DNA from: Streptomyces sp. NBC_00236
GTDB lineage: Bacteria; Actinomycetota; Actinomycetes; Streptomycetales; Streptomycetaceae
Length of the DNA stretch: 64,000 nt
Direction: 5' to 3'
Assembly: GCF_036195045.1 (NCBI RefSeq)
Contig: NZ_CP108100.1
Location: 6,944,001 to 7,008,000 of the forward strand
Positions 1 through 9,021 of this stretch are shown here, piece after piece. The first letter of the stretch is position 1, and every line of letters starts with the position of its first letter. The notes below the pieces were generated by a model. It saw nothing but the letters and a program-made list of their open reading frames with translations, did not search any database and was not told where the DNA came from. The position numbers were made by a program, and so were the translations under genes.

Positions 1-1
1 G

Positions 2-73
2 GTGGTGGACGTCCGGCTCGACGAGGGACGCAGCCCGCTGCTCTTCCACGACGGCGCCTACCACTCCCTCTGA
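2..73 (+). CDS. C-terminal end of an unidentified protein (partial)
   Basis: An open frame runs from the window edge to a TGA at 71-73 and encodes 23 residues ending in HDGAYHSL. The protein begins outside the window and too little is present to name a family. It lies 41 bp upstream of the ABC transporter operon on the same strand, so it may belong to the same transcription unit; that is inference. Confidence 0.5.
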   Translation: MVDVRLDEGRSPLLFHDGAYHSL

Positions 74-114
74 CAGCCGGCCCACTCCAAAAGACTACGG
101 ATCAGGAATTCACC

Positions 115-1182
115 ATGGCACGCCACGACTCGTACAGGACCGTCGGCCGCAGGTCGTTTCTCGCCCTCGCCGGAGGAGCGGTCATCGGCGGTCTTGCCGC
201 CTGCTCACCCCAGGTCAAGACAGCGGCAAGCGCCGAGCCCGCAGGGAAACTCCCCTCGGGGGCGCCGCCGCCGGGTACGAAACTCTCCATAGCCGTCCGG
301 TCCACGCAACTCCAGCTGGGTCCCGCCGGATTGCGGAAGGAACTTCCCTTCACCGTTTCGCAGTGGCCCAATCTGGCTGCGGGTCCCGATATCATCCAGG
401 GATTCCGGGCCCATTCCATCGACCTCGCGATCAATGCCGGAATTCCGCCGATCCAGGCCCACGCCATCGGCGTCGGAGCGAAGATCGTCGCCGTGCAGGT
501 GCGGAACCATCCCTCGTACGTCTTCGCGACCGCGCCCGGCTCGGACATCAGGTCCGTGGCCGACTTCCGCGGGAAGAAGATCGGCTTCTCCCAGGGCCAG
601 GCGCAGGGCGTCGTCGTCCTGCGCGCACTGAAGCAGGCGGGCATCGCCAATGAGGACGTCGAACTGGTCGCCCTGCCCAGCACCCAGTTCCTCACCGCCC
701 TGCAGTCCGAGCAGGTCGACGTGGCGCCGCTCGGCGAACCGACCCTCACGAAGTACCTCGCCCAGTACGAGAAGGACGGGGCGCGCGGGGTGACGACCGA
801 CGTGGTGGACCTGCTCTCGGTGCTCTGGGCGCCCAACGAGGTGCTGAACGACCGGGCCAAGGTGGCCGCCGTCCGCAGCTTCATCCCGCTGTGGGCCCGC
901 GGTCAGACCTGGGCCTGGGAGAACACCGACGAGTGGATCGACACGTACTACGTGAAGGACCAGGGCGTCACCCGGGAGGACGGCAAGCGCATCGTCGCCT
1001 CACTCCACAAGCCGCAGTTCCCGGTCAGCTGGGACAAGGCGATCGCATGGGAGCAGGAGACCGCCGACCTGCTGGCCGACGGCGGCTTCGTACCGGAGCA
1101 GGACGCCGCCGCACTGTTCGACCGCCGCTTCGAGGGGATCGCGGCCGCGGCCGTGGCCGCCCAGTACCGGGAGACGTCATGA
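115..1182 (+). CDS. ABC transporter substrate-binding lipoprotein, aliphatic sulfonate/nitrate/taurine type
   Basis: The product is a 355-residue extracytoplasmic solute receptor of the SsuA/NMT1-like family. The N-terminus has a twin-arginine motif (RRSFLAL, residues 12-18) and a lipobox LAAC ending at Cys30, so the protein is probably Tat-exported and lipid-anchored. The periplasmic-binding fold follows, with a domain-crossover region around VLRALKQAGI. The TGA overlaps the next ATG (ATGA), so the permease is translationally coupled. The coupled permease, ATPase and flavin monooxygenase suggest an organosulfur ligand. The exact ligand (sulfonate, sulfone, or nitrate-like) cannot be read from the sequence. 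Confidence 0.88.
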   Translation: MARHDSYRTVGRRSFLALAGGAVIGGLAACSPQVKTAASAEPAGKLPSGAPPPGTKLSIAVRSTQLQLGPAGLRKELPFTVSQWPNLAAGPDIIQGFRAHSIDLAINAGIPPIQAHAIGVGAKIVAVQVRNHPSYVFATAPGSDIRSVADFRGKKIGFSQGQAQGVVVLRALKQAGIANEDVELVALPSTQFLTALQSEQVDVAPLGEPTLTKYLAQYEKDGARGVTTDVVDLLSVLWAPNEVLNDRAKVAAVRSFIPLWARGQTWAWENTDEWIDTYYVKDQGVTREDGKRIVASLHKPQFPVSWDKAIAWEQETADLLADGGFVPEQDAAALFDRRFEGIAAAAVAAQYRETS

Positions 1183-2096
1183 CCGAGGTGCTGACGAACA
1201 CCGCCACCGCCGACCGCGTGAGTACGGCCGACGTGCCGCTGGAGAAGACCGCGGCCGAGCCGGCCGACGGGCGGGCGCCCGGGACGAAGCCGGAACCGCC
1301 CGCACCCCGCGCCGCCACCCGCCGGCGGCTCGGCCCCGGCCGTGCCGTTCCCTTCGGGCGGCTGATCGGCCCCGTGCTGGTCATCGCCCTGTGGTGGTTC
1401 GCCTCGGCCATCGGCTACCTCGACCCGAGGATCCTGTCCGGACCCGGCACGGTCCTCTCCACCGCGTCCGATCTCGTCTCCAGCGGCCGGCTCCAGGACA
1501 ACGTCCTCATCTCGCTCCAGCGCGCCGGACTGGGCCTGTTCTTCGGGGTGACCGCCGGGGTCCTCCTCGCCGTCGCCGCCGGGCTCAGCCGCACCGGCGA
1601 GTACCTGCTGGACGGGCCGCTCCAGATCAAGCGCGCCATCCCCTCCCTGGCCATGCTCCCGCTGCTGATCCTCTGGCTCGGCATCGGCGAGCAGATGAAG
1701 GTCACCGTCATCGCGCTCGGCGTCGCGGTGAACATGTACATCAACACGTACGCCTCGCTGACCGGCATCGACAGCAGGTACGTCGAGCTGGCCGAGGGCC
1801 TCGACCTGAGCCGCGCGCAGTTCATCCGCAAGGTCGTCGTGCCCGGTTCGCTGCCCGGCTTCTTCGTCGGACTGCGCCTCGGCGTCACCGCGTCCTGGCT
1901 CGGACTGATCGTCGTCGAGCAGATCAACGCCACCAGCGGCATCGGTTACATGATGTTCCAGGCCCAGCAGTACGCCCAGTCCGACGTGATCATCGTGGGC
2001 CTGGTGGCCTACGGGATCTTCGGCTTCGCATCGGACGCGGCGGTCCGCGCCGTCGAGAGGAAGGTCCTGTCATGGCGACGCACTCTGGCGGGCTGA
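1179..2096 (+). CDS. ABC transporter permease, SsuC/TauC type
   Basis: This 305-residue inner-membrane permease starts at the ATG that overlaps the upstream stop codon; longer in-frame extensions would run through the receptor gene. The first 60 residues are a proline/alanine-rich cytoplasmic tail. About six hydrophobic segments follow, with the BPD_transp_1 coupling (EAA-like) loop around residues 205-235 (EGLDLSRAQFIRKVVVPGS). The ATP-binding gene begins inside its 3' end, so the two subunits are made together. It forms the membrane channel for the receptor encoded just upstream. Confidence 0.9.
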   Translation: MTEVLTNTATADRVSTADVPLEKTAAEPADGRAPGTKPEPPAPRAATRRRLGPGRAVPFGRLIGPVLVIALWWFASAIGYLDPRILSGPGTVLSTASDLVSSGRLQDNVLISLQRAGLGLFFGVTAGVLLAVAAGLSRTGEYLLDGPLQIKRAIPSLAMLPLLILWLGIGEQMKVTVIALGVAVNMYINTYASLTGIDSRYVELAEGLDLSRAQFIRKVVVPGSLPGFFVGLRLGVTASWLGLIVVEQINATSGIGYMMFQAQQYAQSDVIIVGLVAYGIFGFASDAAVRAVERKVLSWRRTLAG

Positions 2097-2881
2097 ACCC
2101 CGTCCACGGGACCGGCACGACGGCGGTCGGGGAACGTCCCGCCATCCGTACCAGGAAGCTGGTCCGCCGGTTCGGGGACCGCGACATCCTCAAGGAGCTC
2201 GATCTCACCGTCGCGCCGGGCGAGTTCACCGCGCTGCTCGGCCGCAGCGGCTCCGGCAAGTCCACCCTGCTGCGGGCCGTCGCCCGGCTCGACCACACCG
2301 TCGAGGGATCGGGCGAACTCACGGTCCCCGACCGGGTCTCGCTCTCCTTCCAGGACTCCCGGCTGCTGCCCTGGCTCCGGGTGATCGACAACGTCACCCT
2401 CGGACTGCGCGGCCCCAAGGCGCGCGAGCGCGGCCTCACCGCCCTGGCCGAGGTCGGCCTGGAGGGCCGCGACCGGTCCTGGCCGCACGAGCTGTCCGGC
2501 GGTGAGCAGCAGCGCGCCGCACTGGCCCGCGCCCTGGTCCGGGAGCCCGAACTCCTCCTGGCCGACGAGCCGTTCGGCGCCCTGGACGCGCTGACCCGGA
2601 TCAAGATGCACGGACTGCTGCGCGAACTCTTCGATCGCCACCGTCCCGCGGTGCTGCTGGTCACGCACGACGTCGACGAGGCCGTCGAACTCGCCGACCG
2701 GGTGCTGGTCCTGGAGGACGGCCGGATCTCCGTCGATCTCACGGTCGACCTGCCCACCCCGCGATCCCGCCGCGACCCCCGGTTCCAGGAGTACCGCGAC
2801 ACGCTGCTCACCGCCCTCGGTGTGGCGCAGACCCCGACCCTTTCCGAGCAGCAGAAGGAAGCCCATGTCCCGCACGCCTGA
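2072..2881 (+). CDS. ABC transporter ATP-binding protein, SsuB/TauB type
   Basis: This 269-residue ATPase powers the importer. Visible motifs are Walker A GRSGSGKS near residue 54, a Q-loop in SLSFQDSRLLPW, the signature LSGGEQQ near residue 142, Walker B LLLADEP and the H-loop VTHDVDEA. The Q-loop followed by RLLPW is usual for the nitrate/sulfonate/taurine branch. The ATG at 2072 lies 25 bp inside the permease gene, and the reading frame extends 17 bp into the following monooxygenase gene, making a tightly overlapping four-gene operon. Confidence 0.93.
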   Translation: MATHSGGLNPVHGTGTTAVGERPAIRTRKLVRRFGDRDILKELDLTVAPGEFTALLGRSGSGKSTLLRAVARLDHTVEGSGELTVPDRVSLSFQDSRLLPWLRVIDNVTLGLRGPKARERGLTALAEVGLEGRDRSWPHELSGGEQQRAALARALVREPELLLADEPFGALDALTRIKMHGLLRELFDRHRPAVLLVTHDVDEAVELADRVLVLEDGRISVDLTVDLPTPRSRRDPRFQEYRDTLLTALGVAQTPTLSEQQKEAHVPHA

Positions 2882-4250
2882 CCGCAAGCAGCTGCACCTC
2901 AACGCGTTCCTCATGTCCACCGGTCATCACGAGGCGTCCTGGCGGCTTCCCGAGAGTCCGGCCGAGGCCAACTCCGACATCGAGCACTACAAGAACCTCG
3001 CCCGGATCGCCGAACGCGGCAGGCTGGACTCGGTGTTCCTCGCCGACAGCCCCGTCCTGATGGGTGACCCCGGCCGGCGGCCCTCCGCCAAGCTGGAGCC
3101 CACCGTCCTGCTCACCGCGCTGGCCGGGGCCACCCGTCACATCGGCCTGATCGCCACCGCCTCGACGAGCTACAACGAGCCGTACAACCTGGCCCGCCGG
3201 TTCGCCTCGCTCGACCACGTCTCCGGCGGCCGGGCCGGCTGGAACATCGTCACCACCGCGGGCGCCGACGCGGCCCGCAACTTCGGCCTGGACGACACCC
3301 CGCTGCACCACGACCGCTACCGGCGCGCCGGTGAGTTCGTCGAGGTGTCCACCAAGCTCTGGGACAGCTGGGCCGACGACGCCGTGATCGCCGACAAGGA
3401 ACGCGGCGTCCACGCCCTGGCCGAACGGGTACGGAAGATCGGCCACAGTGGGGAGTTCTTCCGCGTCGACGGCCCGCTCAACGTACAACGGCCCCCGCAG
3501 GGCTATCCGTTGCTCGTGCAGGCCGGGTCCAGCGAGGACGGCAAGGACTTCGCGGCCCGTTACGCGGAGGCGGTGTTCACCGCCCAGCAGACCCTGGAGG
3601 AGGGCATCGCCTTCTACAAGGACGTCAAGCAGCGCGCCGAGCTCATCCGCCGCAACCCCGACGGCATCAAGATCCTGCCCGGCATCGTGCCCGTGATCGG
3701 CGACACCGAGGCCGAGGCCCTGGCGCTCGACGCCGAGCTGGAGAACCTCATCGTCCCCGAGTACGCCAAGCGGCAGCTCGCCCGGACACTGAGGATCGCC
3801 CCGGACGACCTGGACCTCGACGCGGAGATCCCCGAGGACATTCCCACCGAGGACGAGATCGAGGGTGCCAAGAGCCGCTACACCCTCATCGTGGAGCTGG
3901 CCAGGCGCGAGAAGCTGACCGTGCGTCAGCTGATCGGCCGGCTCGGTGGCGGCCGCGGTCACCGCACCTTCGCCGGCACCGCCGAGCAGGTCGCCGACAC
4001 CATCGAGCACTGGTACGACAGCGGGGCCGCCGACGGCTTCAACATCATGCCCGCCGTCCTCCCCTCCGGCCTGGAGGTCTTCGTCGACCGGGTCGTCCCG
4101 ATCCTCCAGGAACGCGGCCTCTTCCGCACCGAGTACACCGCGAGCACCCTGCGCGGACACTACGGGCTGCCGCGGCCCGCCAACCGGCTCTTCGAGACCG
4201 TCGACCGCGGTGAGGGCCACTTCGGTATCGGCCTGGCGGAGGCCCGGTGA
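2865..4250 (+). CDS. LLM-class flavin-dependent monooxygenase, NtaA/SnaA/DszA family
   Basis: This 461-residue FMNH2-dependent monooxygenase belongs to the bacterial luciferase-like clade that includes nitrilotriacetate monooxygenase component A and DszA. Family traits are the N-terminal NAFLM...GHHEASWRLP, the ILTALAGATRHIGL strand and the GRAGWNIVTTAG flavin-site segment. The start at 2865 is preceded by GAAGGAAG; the longer frame from 2820 overlaps the ATPase more deeply and lacks a site. With the coupled importer it probably cleaves a sulfonate or sulfone after uptake. No flavin reductase gene is adjacent, so reduced FMN must come from elsewhere. Confidence 0.88.
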   Translation: MSRTPDRKQLHLNAFLMSTGHHEASWRLPESPAEANSDIEHYKNLARIAERGRLDSVFLADSPVLMGDPGRRPSAKLEPTVLLTALAGATRHIGLIATASTSYNEPYNLARRFASLDHVSGGRAGWNIVTTAGADAARNFGLDDTPLHHDRYRRAGEFVEVSTKLWDSWADDAVIADKERGVHALAERVRKIGHSGEFFRVDGPLNVQRPPQGYPLLVQAGSSEDGKDFAARYAEAVFTAQQTLEEGIAFYKDVKQRAELIRRNPDGIKILPGIVPVIGDTEAEALALDAELENLIVPEYAKRQLARTLRIAPDDLDLDAEIPEDIPTEDEIEGAKSRYTLIVELARREKLTVRQLIGRLGGGRGHRTFAGTAEQVADTIEHWYDSGAADGFNIMPAVLPSGLEVFVDRVVPILQERGLFRTEYTASTLRGHYGLPRPANRLFETVDRGEGHFGIGLAEAR

Positions 4251-4361
4251 CGGACTGTCCGTGATGAAGGGCTTGACCGTGGGTGCGTGCCGTGGGCCCG
4301 TCACGGACGGCCCCGAACCGGAATCCGGCACGCACCGGTGACCACCGCCCGGGCGGGCAGT

Positions 4362-4730
4362 TCAGGAGACCGGCACCCGGTCCAGGAAGCCGCTGACCGA
4401 GCTGATCCGCCCGTCGTCGGCCAGAGTGATCACGTCCGAACCGGCGACGGGCGCCGAGCCGTCGGCCGCGGCGACCAGTTCCCAGCTGAAGCGGGCCAGG
4501 GCATGGTGCCCGTCCACGGCACCGGCCGGCCGGAAGGAGAACCCGGGGAACTGCTGCTGGGCACCGCTGATGGCGGCGGCCAGGGCCTCGTGTCCCCGTA
4601 CGTCGGCCAGCGGGTCGGTGTACGTGGCGTCCTCGGTGAACGCCGCCGCGACGGCCTTCTCCAGCTCCTCGGCGGTGGCGGCGTTCCAGGCGGCGAAGTA
4701 ACGCTGGACGGCCTCGTCGTATGCGGTCAT
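4362..4730 (-). CDS. SnoaL-like / NTF2-fold protein
   Basis: This is a 122-residue cone-shaped NTF2-superfamily protein. The opening pattern (RYFAAWNAATAEELEKAVAAAFTEDATYTDPL) and the later GHEALAAAISGAQQQFPGF match small polyketide-cyclase-like (SnoaL-like) proteins. Members can be isomerases, hydrolases or ligand binders, and the neighbours do not indicate a substrate. It is convergent with the monooxygenase operon. The 111-bp gap between them holds no gene. Fold is confident; function is unknown. Confidence 0.75.
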   Translation of the reverse strand: MTAYDEAVQRYFAAWNAATAEELEKAVAAAFTEDATYTDPLADVRGHEALAAAISGAQQQFPGFSFRPAGAVDGHHALARFSWELVAAADGSAPVAGSDVITLADDGRISSVSGFLDRVPVS

Positions 4731-4860
4731 CGTGGGGTCCTCTCCCTCGGCTCCGGCCGCTGGGCCGGGAGCGCTGTGCTGGTGAGGAACACGATGCCGG
4801 ACGGGGTGGAGAGCGTCGATTACCTCCGGGGTAAGGGCGGCGGAGGCGGTCCGGCAGGGC

Positions 4861-5313
4861 CTACAGCTGCGCGTCCGGAATGACGTGCATGGCCGCCTCC
4901 TCGGCGGACGCGGCCGCTCCGTCGATCCCGACGTCCTCGCCCGCCATGCTGTCCGGCTCGTTCAGGTCCAGTTCACGGGTGAGCCGTCCGGCGCGTACGT
5001 CGCCGACCTCCGCGTCCCGCGGCTCGCCGTCCCCGTCGGACAGGTCGCCGTCGTCGTCGCCGGGCGGATCGGCGGTCTCGGGCAGCTCACGGGCCAGCCG
5101 GCCCTCCAGCGTCTCCCCGCTGAGCTGCTCGGACCCGGTGGTGCCCCGGTCCTCCACGACCCACGGCCGCTCGGGAGGCGAGTACCCCTCGTCCAGGACG
5201 TCGGCGAGCTGCCGGTCGTCGAGGGTGTCCGCCGCGTCCAGCTGCTCGACGGGGTCGGAGGCCTCCGGCTGCTGGGGCTGGTACACATCGTCGCCCCGGT
5301 CGGCACCTTCCAT
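4861..5313 (-). CDS. Acidic DUF5709-like hypothetical protein
   Basis: The product has 150 residues, is very rich in Asp, Glu, Pro and Gly, and has no membrane segment. It resembles the Streptomyces DUF5709 family (DD.YQPQ....ASDP..QLD..DTLDDR..DVLDEGYSPPERP). The ATG at 5313 is preceded by GGGAAGGGA at good spacing, whereas the longer frame from 5412 has no site. The composition suggests an intrinsically disordered cytoplasmic protein. No activity can be assigned. Confidence 0.72.
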   Translation of the reverse strand: MEGADRGDDVYQPQQPEASDPVEQLDAADTLDDRQLADVLDEGYSPPERPWVVEDRGTTGSEQLSGETLEGRLARELPETADPPGDDDGDLSDGDGEPRDAEVGDVRAGRLTRELDLNEPDSMAGEDVGIDGAAASAEEAAMHVIPDAQL

Positions 5314-5588
5314 GACGATTCCCTTCCCGGTGTCGGGGATCCCGGGCCATGCCTGCCGTACGACGCGGGAGCAAAGGGCCGTAGCGGCCCGATTGCCTTG
5401 AACTTCTCCCATACCCCTTCAGGATAGGCAGCCGGGGCCGGGGCTCGCACCGTGCGGCCGTGCACGGGCGGGGACGGCCGGTGTGCGAGACCATGGAAGG
5501 TGCGGGCCGGACGGACGGGCGCCGCGTGAGCAGCCCGTTCGCAGCCCGGTCCGCACAGCCCGCCGAAGGCCGTCGTGGAGAGGCCGTC

Positions 5589-5819
5589 ATGGATTACCCC
5601 GAGACTTATCAGCTGGTGTTCCAGTCGTCCGCCGTGGAGGACGACACGGTGATCGTGCGGCGGACCGCACAGTCCGGGGCGGGCGGATACCCGGTGTACG
5701 AGGACGAGACCGGGATCGTCCGCGCGGAGATCAGCGAGCGCGGAGAGGTGCGCATGCTCGCCAGCGGCGGGCACCAGCTCCTCGGGACACCGCTGGTCGC
5801 GCCCGGCCCGACCGCCTGA
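5589..5819 (+). CDS. Small hypothetical protein, DUF6296-like
   Basis: This 76-residue protein begins MDYPETYQLVF and contains VRRTAQSGAGGYPVYEDETG and RAEISERGEVRMLASGG. It resembles a small actinobacterial family that I recall as DUF6296. The ATG at 5589 follows GGAGAGG; the upstream frame from 5460 lacks a site and is rejected. The sequence looks like a small beta-rich soluble protein with no signal peptide. It is followed closely by a palindromic repeat element. Function is unknown. Confidence 0.6.
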   Translation: MDYPETYQLVFQSSAVEDDTVIVRRTAQSGAGGYPVYEDETGIVRAEISERGEVRMLASGGHQLLGTPLVAPGPTA

Positions 5820-5861
5820 GCCGGCCGGGCCGCCCGCACCCCCGCGGCGACCACCGCCCGC

Positions 5862-6040
5862 TAGGGCGTGTTTCGAAAGTCCCGCCTGCTCGGCGGCGTC
5901 TGGCACGCACGCTCGCCGCGTTGTCGGGATCACCCCGATACAACCAGTATCGGGGCGACCCTCCGCCTTGCGATCGCACGCACCAGACGCCGCCGAGCCC
6001 GCCCTCCGGGCGGACGGCGCTACTTCCGAAACACGCCCTA
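5862..6040. repeat. MITE-like palindromic element 1
   Basis: This 179-bp non-coding element starts TAGGGCGTGTTTCGAAAGT and ends with its inverse (18 of 19 bases match). Inner arms share CTCGGCGGCGTCTGG in inverted orientation. The centre is a perfect 9-bp hairpin, CCCCGATAC-AACCA-GTATCGGGG (5933-5955). TA dinucleotides bound the ends, as expected of a TA target-site duplication. The flanking core (CGCCGCGTTGTC on the left, CTCCGCCTTGCGAT on the right) recurs in the element at 59168-59335. No transposase is encoded. Confidence 0.7.
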
Positions 6041-6100
6041 ACCGCCTGAGCGGGCGGCGGCCCTCACCCCTGCGGACCACCGCCCCGGGATCATGTGCGC

Positions 6101-7366
6101 ATGACCGAACCGCATCCGCTTCCGCTCGCGGGCATCACCGTCGTCAGCCTGGAACAGGCCGTCGCGGCGCCCTTCGCCACCCGTCAGCTGGCCGACCTCG
6201 GCGCGCGCGTCATCAAGGTCGAGCGTCCCGGCGGCGGTGACTTCGCCCGCCGCTACGACACCACCGTGCACGGCCAGGCCAGCTACTTCGTCTGGCTCAA
6301 CCGCTCCAAGGAGTCCCTGACCCTGGACCTCAAGGCGCCCGAGGGGCGCGAGATCCTCGATGAACTCATCGCCACAGCCGATGTGTTCGTACAGAACCTC
6401 GCCCCCGGCGCGGCCGACCGGATGGGACTCGGCGCCGCCGCCCTCCAGGCCCGGCACCCCTCCCTCATCACCTGTACGGTCAGCGGCTACGGCACGAGCG
6501 GATCGTGGTCCGGACGCAAGGCGTACGACCTCCTGGTGCAGTGCCAGACCGGACTGCTCTCGATCACCGGGTCGCCCGACGAGCCCGCGCGCTCGGGCAT
6601 CTCCGTGGCGGACATCGCCGGCGGCATGTATGCGTACAGCGGCATCCTGTCCGCCCTCTTCACCCGGGCCACCACCGGCCGGGCCCCGACCGTCGAGGTC
6701 TCCCTGTTCGACGCGCTCGCCGAGTGGATGAGCCAGCCCGCGTACTACACGCGCTACGGCGGTACCCAGCCGCCGCGGATCGGCGCACAGCACGCCACGA
6801 TCGCGCCGTACGGGCCGTTCACCGCCGCCGACGGCAAGGACGTGATGCTCTCCATCCAGAACGAGCGCGAGTGGGACGCCCTGTGCGTCACCGTCCTCGG
6901 TCTGCCCGGGCTCGTCGACGACGCCCGGTTCCGCACCGGCCCGGACCGGGTCGCCCACCGCGAGGAGCTCAACGCGATCGTCGCCGCACGGTTCGCGGAC
7001 CTCGGCAGCGAGGAGGCCGGGGAACTACTGGACCGGGCGGCGATCGCCAACGCCGGCGTGAACTCCGTCGCGGAGTTCCTCGACCATCCCGCGCTCATCG
7101 AACGCGAACGCTGGCGTGACGTATCCGTGCCCGGCGCCCCTGGGCCCGTACGGGCACTCCTCCCGCCGGTGGACCTGGGCGGGGTCGCCCCGAGGATGGA
7201 CCCGGTGCCGGCGGCGGGCCGGCACACCGAGCGGATCCTCGCCGGTCTGGGCCGCAGCGCGGCCGACATCGAGCGGCTGTGCGCCCGCGGCGTCGTGGAG
7301 ACCGCGGGTCCTTATCACGACGCCGCACCCGACGACATCATGCCGACGCAGGACAATTCGTCCTGA
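6101..7366 (+). CDS. Family III CoA transferase (CaiB/BaiF type)
   Basis: This 421-residue enzyme of the CaiB/BaiF/formyl-CoA transferase family moves CoA between carboxylic acids through an aspartyl-CoA anhydride. The family start is clear (LAGITVVSLEQAVAAPFATRQLADLGA, then VIKVERPGGGDFAR). The segment KAYDLLVQCQTGLLS carries the candidate catalytic Asp, followed by ADIAGGMYAYSGILSALF. An in-frame GTG at 6095 is an alternative start two codons upstream. It stands alone between a repeat element and terD. The acyl donor and acceptor cannot be predicted. Confidence 0.85.
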   Translation: MTEPHPLPLAGITVVSLEQAVAAPFATRQLADLGARVIKVERPGGGDFARRYDTTVHGQASYFVWLNRSKESLTLDLKAPEGREILDELIATADVFVQNLAPGAADRMGLGAAALQARHPSLITCTVSGYGTSGSWSGRKAYDLLVQCQTGLLSITGSPDEPARSGISVADIAGGMYAYSGILSALFTRATTGRAPTVEVSLFDALAEWMSQPAYYTRYGGTQPPRIGAQHATIAPYGPFTAADGKDVMLSIQNEREWDALCVTVLGLPGLVDDARFRTGPDRVAHREELNAIVAARFADLGSEEAGELLDRAAIANAGVNSVAEFLDHPALIERERWRDVSVPGAPGPVRALLPPVDLGGVAPRMDPVPAAGRHTERILAGLGRSAADIERLCARGVVETAGPYHDAAPDDIMPTQDNSS

Positions 7367-7467
7367 GCCGTCCAACACTTGGTCGAAATTTTGCCCCTGA
7401 TGGGATGCATCCGGAGGACACCAGGCACACTCGACCTGTAGGAATCTCGCCACGAAGAGGATCACGC

Positions 7468-8052
7468 ATGATCACGTTGAAGAAGGAAGACGGCCCGGCG
7501 GATCTGGACGGGGTGACCCACCTGTCCATCGGGGTGTCCTGGGACCCCACGGTCGGTGCCAGTGGCGGACTGATGGGCAAGCTCCGTCAGAAGAAGGGCA
7601 CCGACCTCGACCTGATCGCCATCGCGATGCAGGGCGCGGAGCCCGTCCGGCTGGCAGGCCTGGATTCCCTCGACCCGCTGGCCAACGGCGCGCTCGTGCA
7701 CAGCGGCGACAACCAGACCGGGCACGGTGACGGTGACGACGAGACGGTGACCGTCGACTTCGCCCGGGTGCCGCCCAACATCACGTCCATCGTCTTCATC
7801 GCCGCCGCGTACAAGAAGCACAGCTCCTTCCAGAGCGCGCGCAACATCAGCTTCAAGGTGTACGACGCGACGGGCGGCACCACCCAGCAGGTCGCCGACA
7901 TCTGGCCGAGCCTGCTCAGCAACGACAACGGCTGCGCCGTGGCGAAGGCCATGCGGGTCGGCGGCAGCTGGAAGCTTGAGGTGATCAACGAGACGGGGAA
8001 GATCAAGCAGGGCGACGAGCAGGCCCTGATGCGCTTCGCGGTCAGCAAGTAG
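7468..8052 (+). CDS. TerD-family protein
   Basis: This 194-residue calcium-binding stress protein of the TerD/CABP family has the conserved strands HLSIGVSWDP, DLDLIAIAM and VTVDFARVPPNITSIVFIAAAY. The Asp/Gly-rich loop HSGDNQTGHGDGDDETV contains likely Ca2+ ligands. The start at 7468 follows GAAGAGG. Relatives are found in tellurite-resistance clusters and as stand-alone Streptomyces paralogues affecting development and stress. No other ter gene is nearby, so tellurite resistance should not be assumed. Confidence 0.88.
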   Translation: MITLKKEDGPADLDGVTHLSIGVSWDPTVGASGGLMGKLRQKKGTDLDLIAIAMQGAEPVRLAGLDSLDPLANGALVHSGDNQTGHGDGDDETVTVDFARVPPNITSIVFIAAAYKKHSSFQSARNISFKVYDATGGTTQQVADIWPSLLSNDNGCAVAKAMRVGGSWKLEVINETGKIKQGDEQALMRFAVSK

Positions 8053-8091
8053 CCAACGGCCACTGGCAGGCGTCCGGCGTGAGCGCCCCGG

Positions 8092-8141
8092 CCCCGGCCC
8101 GTACGCGGCGTCTCAGTCGACGCGCCGCGCACGGGCCGGGG
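8092..8141. terminator. Bidirectional terminator hairpin between terD and the DMT exporter
   Basis: Nineteen bases at 8092-8110 pair with 8123-8141 with a single A/C mismatch (a G-U pair in the minus-strand RNA), leaving a 12-nt loop. The structure lies between two convergent genes and overlaps the last codons of the DMT gene. There is no T-tract, as is common in Streptomyces. Confidence 0.7.
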
Positions 8142-9021
8142 CCGTCGCGTTCCCGGAGGCCAGCGGCGAGCGCGCCAGTGCCACGCAGCCCACGGCGATC
8201 AGGCCGAGCGCCAGCAGCTCCGGAATCACCCACCAGCCGGTGCGCAGGTCCTCGCCGAACAGGGTCACCCCGTAGAGGATGCTGATCAGGGCATCGCCCA
8301 GGGTCAGACACGGCTGGACCGCGACCAGCGTCCCCGCCTGCAGCGCGTTCTGCAGCAGGAACAACGCGCCGACGCCCGCCACCGCGGTGCCGTAGAGCTG
8401 CCAGGACGTGAACAGCGCCGCCGCCCCGCCCTCGTCGAGCCGGGCCATGGCGTCCTTCATCAGGGCTGCGGTCAACGCGTACGCACAAGCGGCGGCCAGG
8501 CCCAGCAGCGCCGCCCGGGGATTGCCGCGGGTGGCCAGAGCGGCCCCGATCAGCGCCGCCTCGAACAGACCGGTCAGGATCAGCGCGGGCACCCACGCGG
8601 CCCCGTGCACCCTCGCGCTGCCCCCGCCCGGAGCGGCCGACGCCATGCCGAGGGCCAGACCGAACGTCACGGCCGCCACGCCGGACCACACCGGCCGCGG
8701 CAGCCGCACCCGCATCACGGAGCCGGCCATCAGGAGCGTCGCCGGCAGTTCGATCACGAAGATCGGCTGCACCACGGCGATGGGGCCGGTGGCCAGCGCC
8801 ACGGCCTGGCAGACGGCGGCGACGATCACCAGGCCGATGCCGGCCAACCACACCTTCTGGCGCAGCAGATGGCCGATCAGGGACAGCCGCATCGCGTCGC
8901 TGTCGGGGGCGGTGCTCGCGGCACGACGCTGGAGGACGGAGGCCGCACCGTTGCTGAGCGCGGTCAGGACGGCGAACAGGACGCTGATCACCGGACCATG
9001 ATGCGGGCGCCCGGCACGCAA
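8113..9021 (-). CDS. DMT-superfamily (EamA-like) transporter
   Basis: This integral membrane protein of up to 302 residues has about ten hydrophobic helices in two repeats, typical of drug/metabolite transporters. An early segment SNGAASVLQRRAAS resembles DMT/NIPA-like proteins widespread in actinobacteria. The start is uncertain: an in-frame GTG at 8991 (ISVLFAVLTALSNG) would remove ten N-terminal residues and is the more usual beginning. Substrate is unknown. It is divergent from the AlkZ-like gene, with a 99-bp shared upstream region. Confidence 0.75.
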   Translation of the reverse strand: MRAGRPHHGPVISVLFAVLTALSNGAASVLQRRAASTAPDSDAMRLSLIGHLLRQKVWLAGIGLVIVAAVCQAVALATGPIAVVQPIFVIELPATLLMAGSVMRVRLPRPVWSGVAAVTFGLALGMASAAPGGGSARVHGAAWVPALILTGLFEAALIGAALATRGNPRAALLGLAAACAYALTAALMKDAMARLDEGGAAALFTSWQLYGTAVAGVGALFLLQNALQAGTLVAVQPCLTLGDALISILYGVTLFGEDLRTGWWVIPELLALGLIAVGCVALARSPLASGNATAPARARRVD

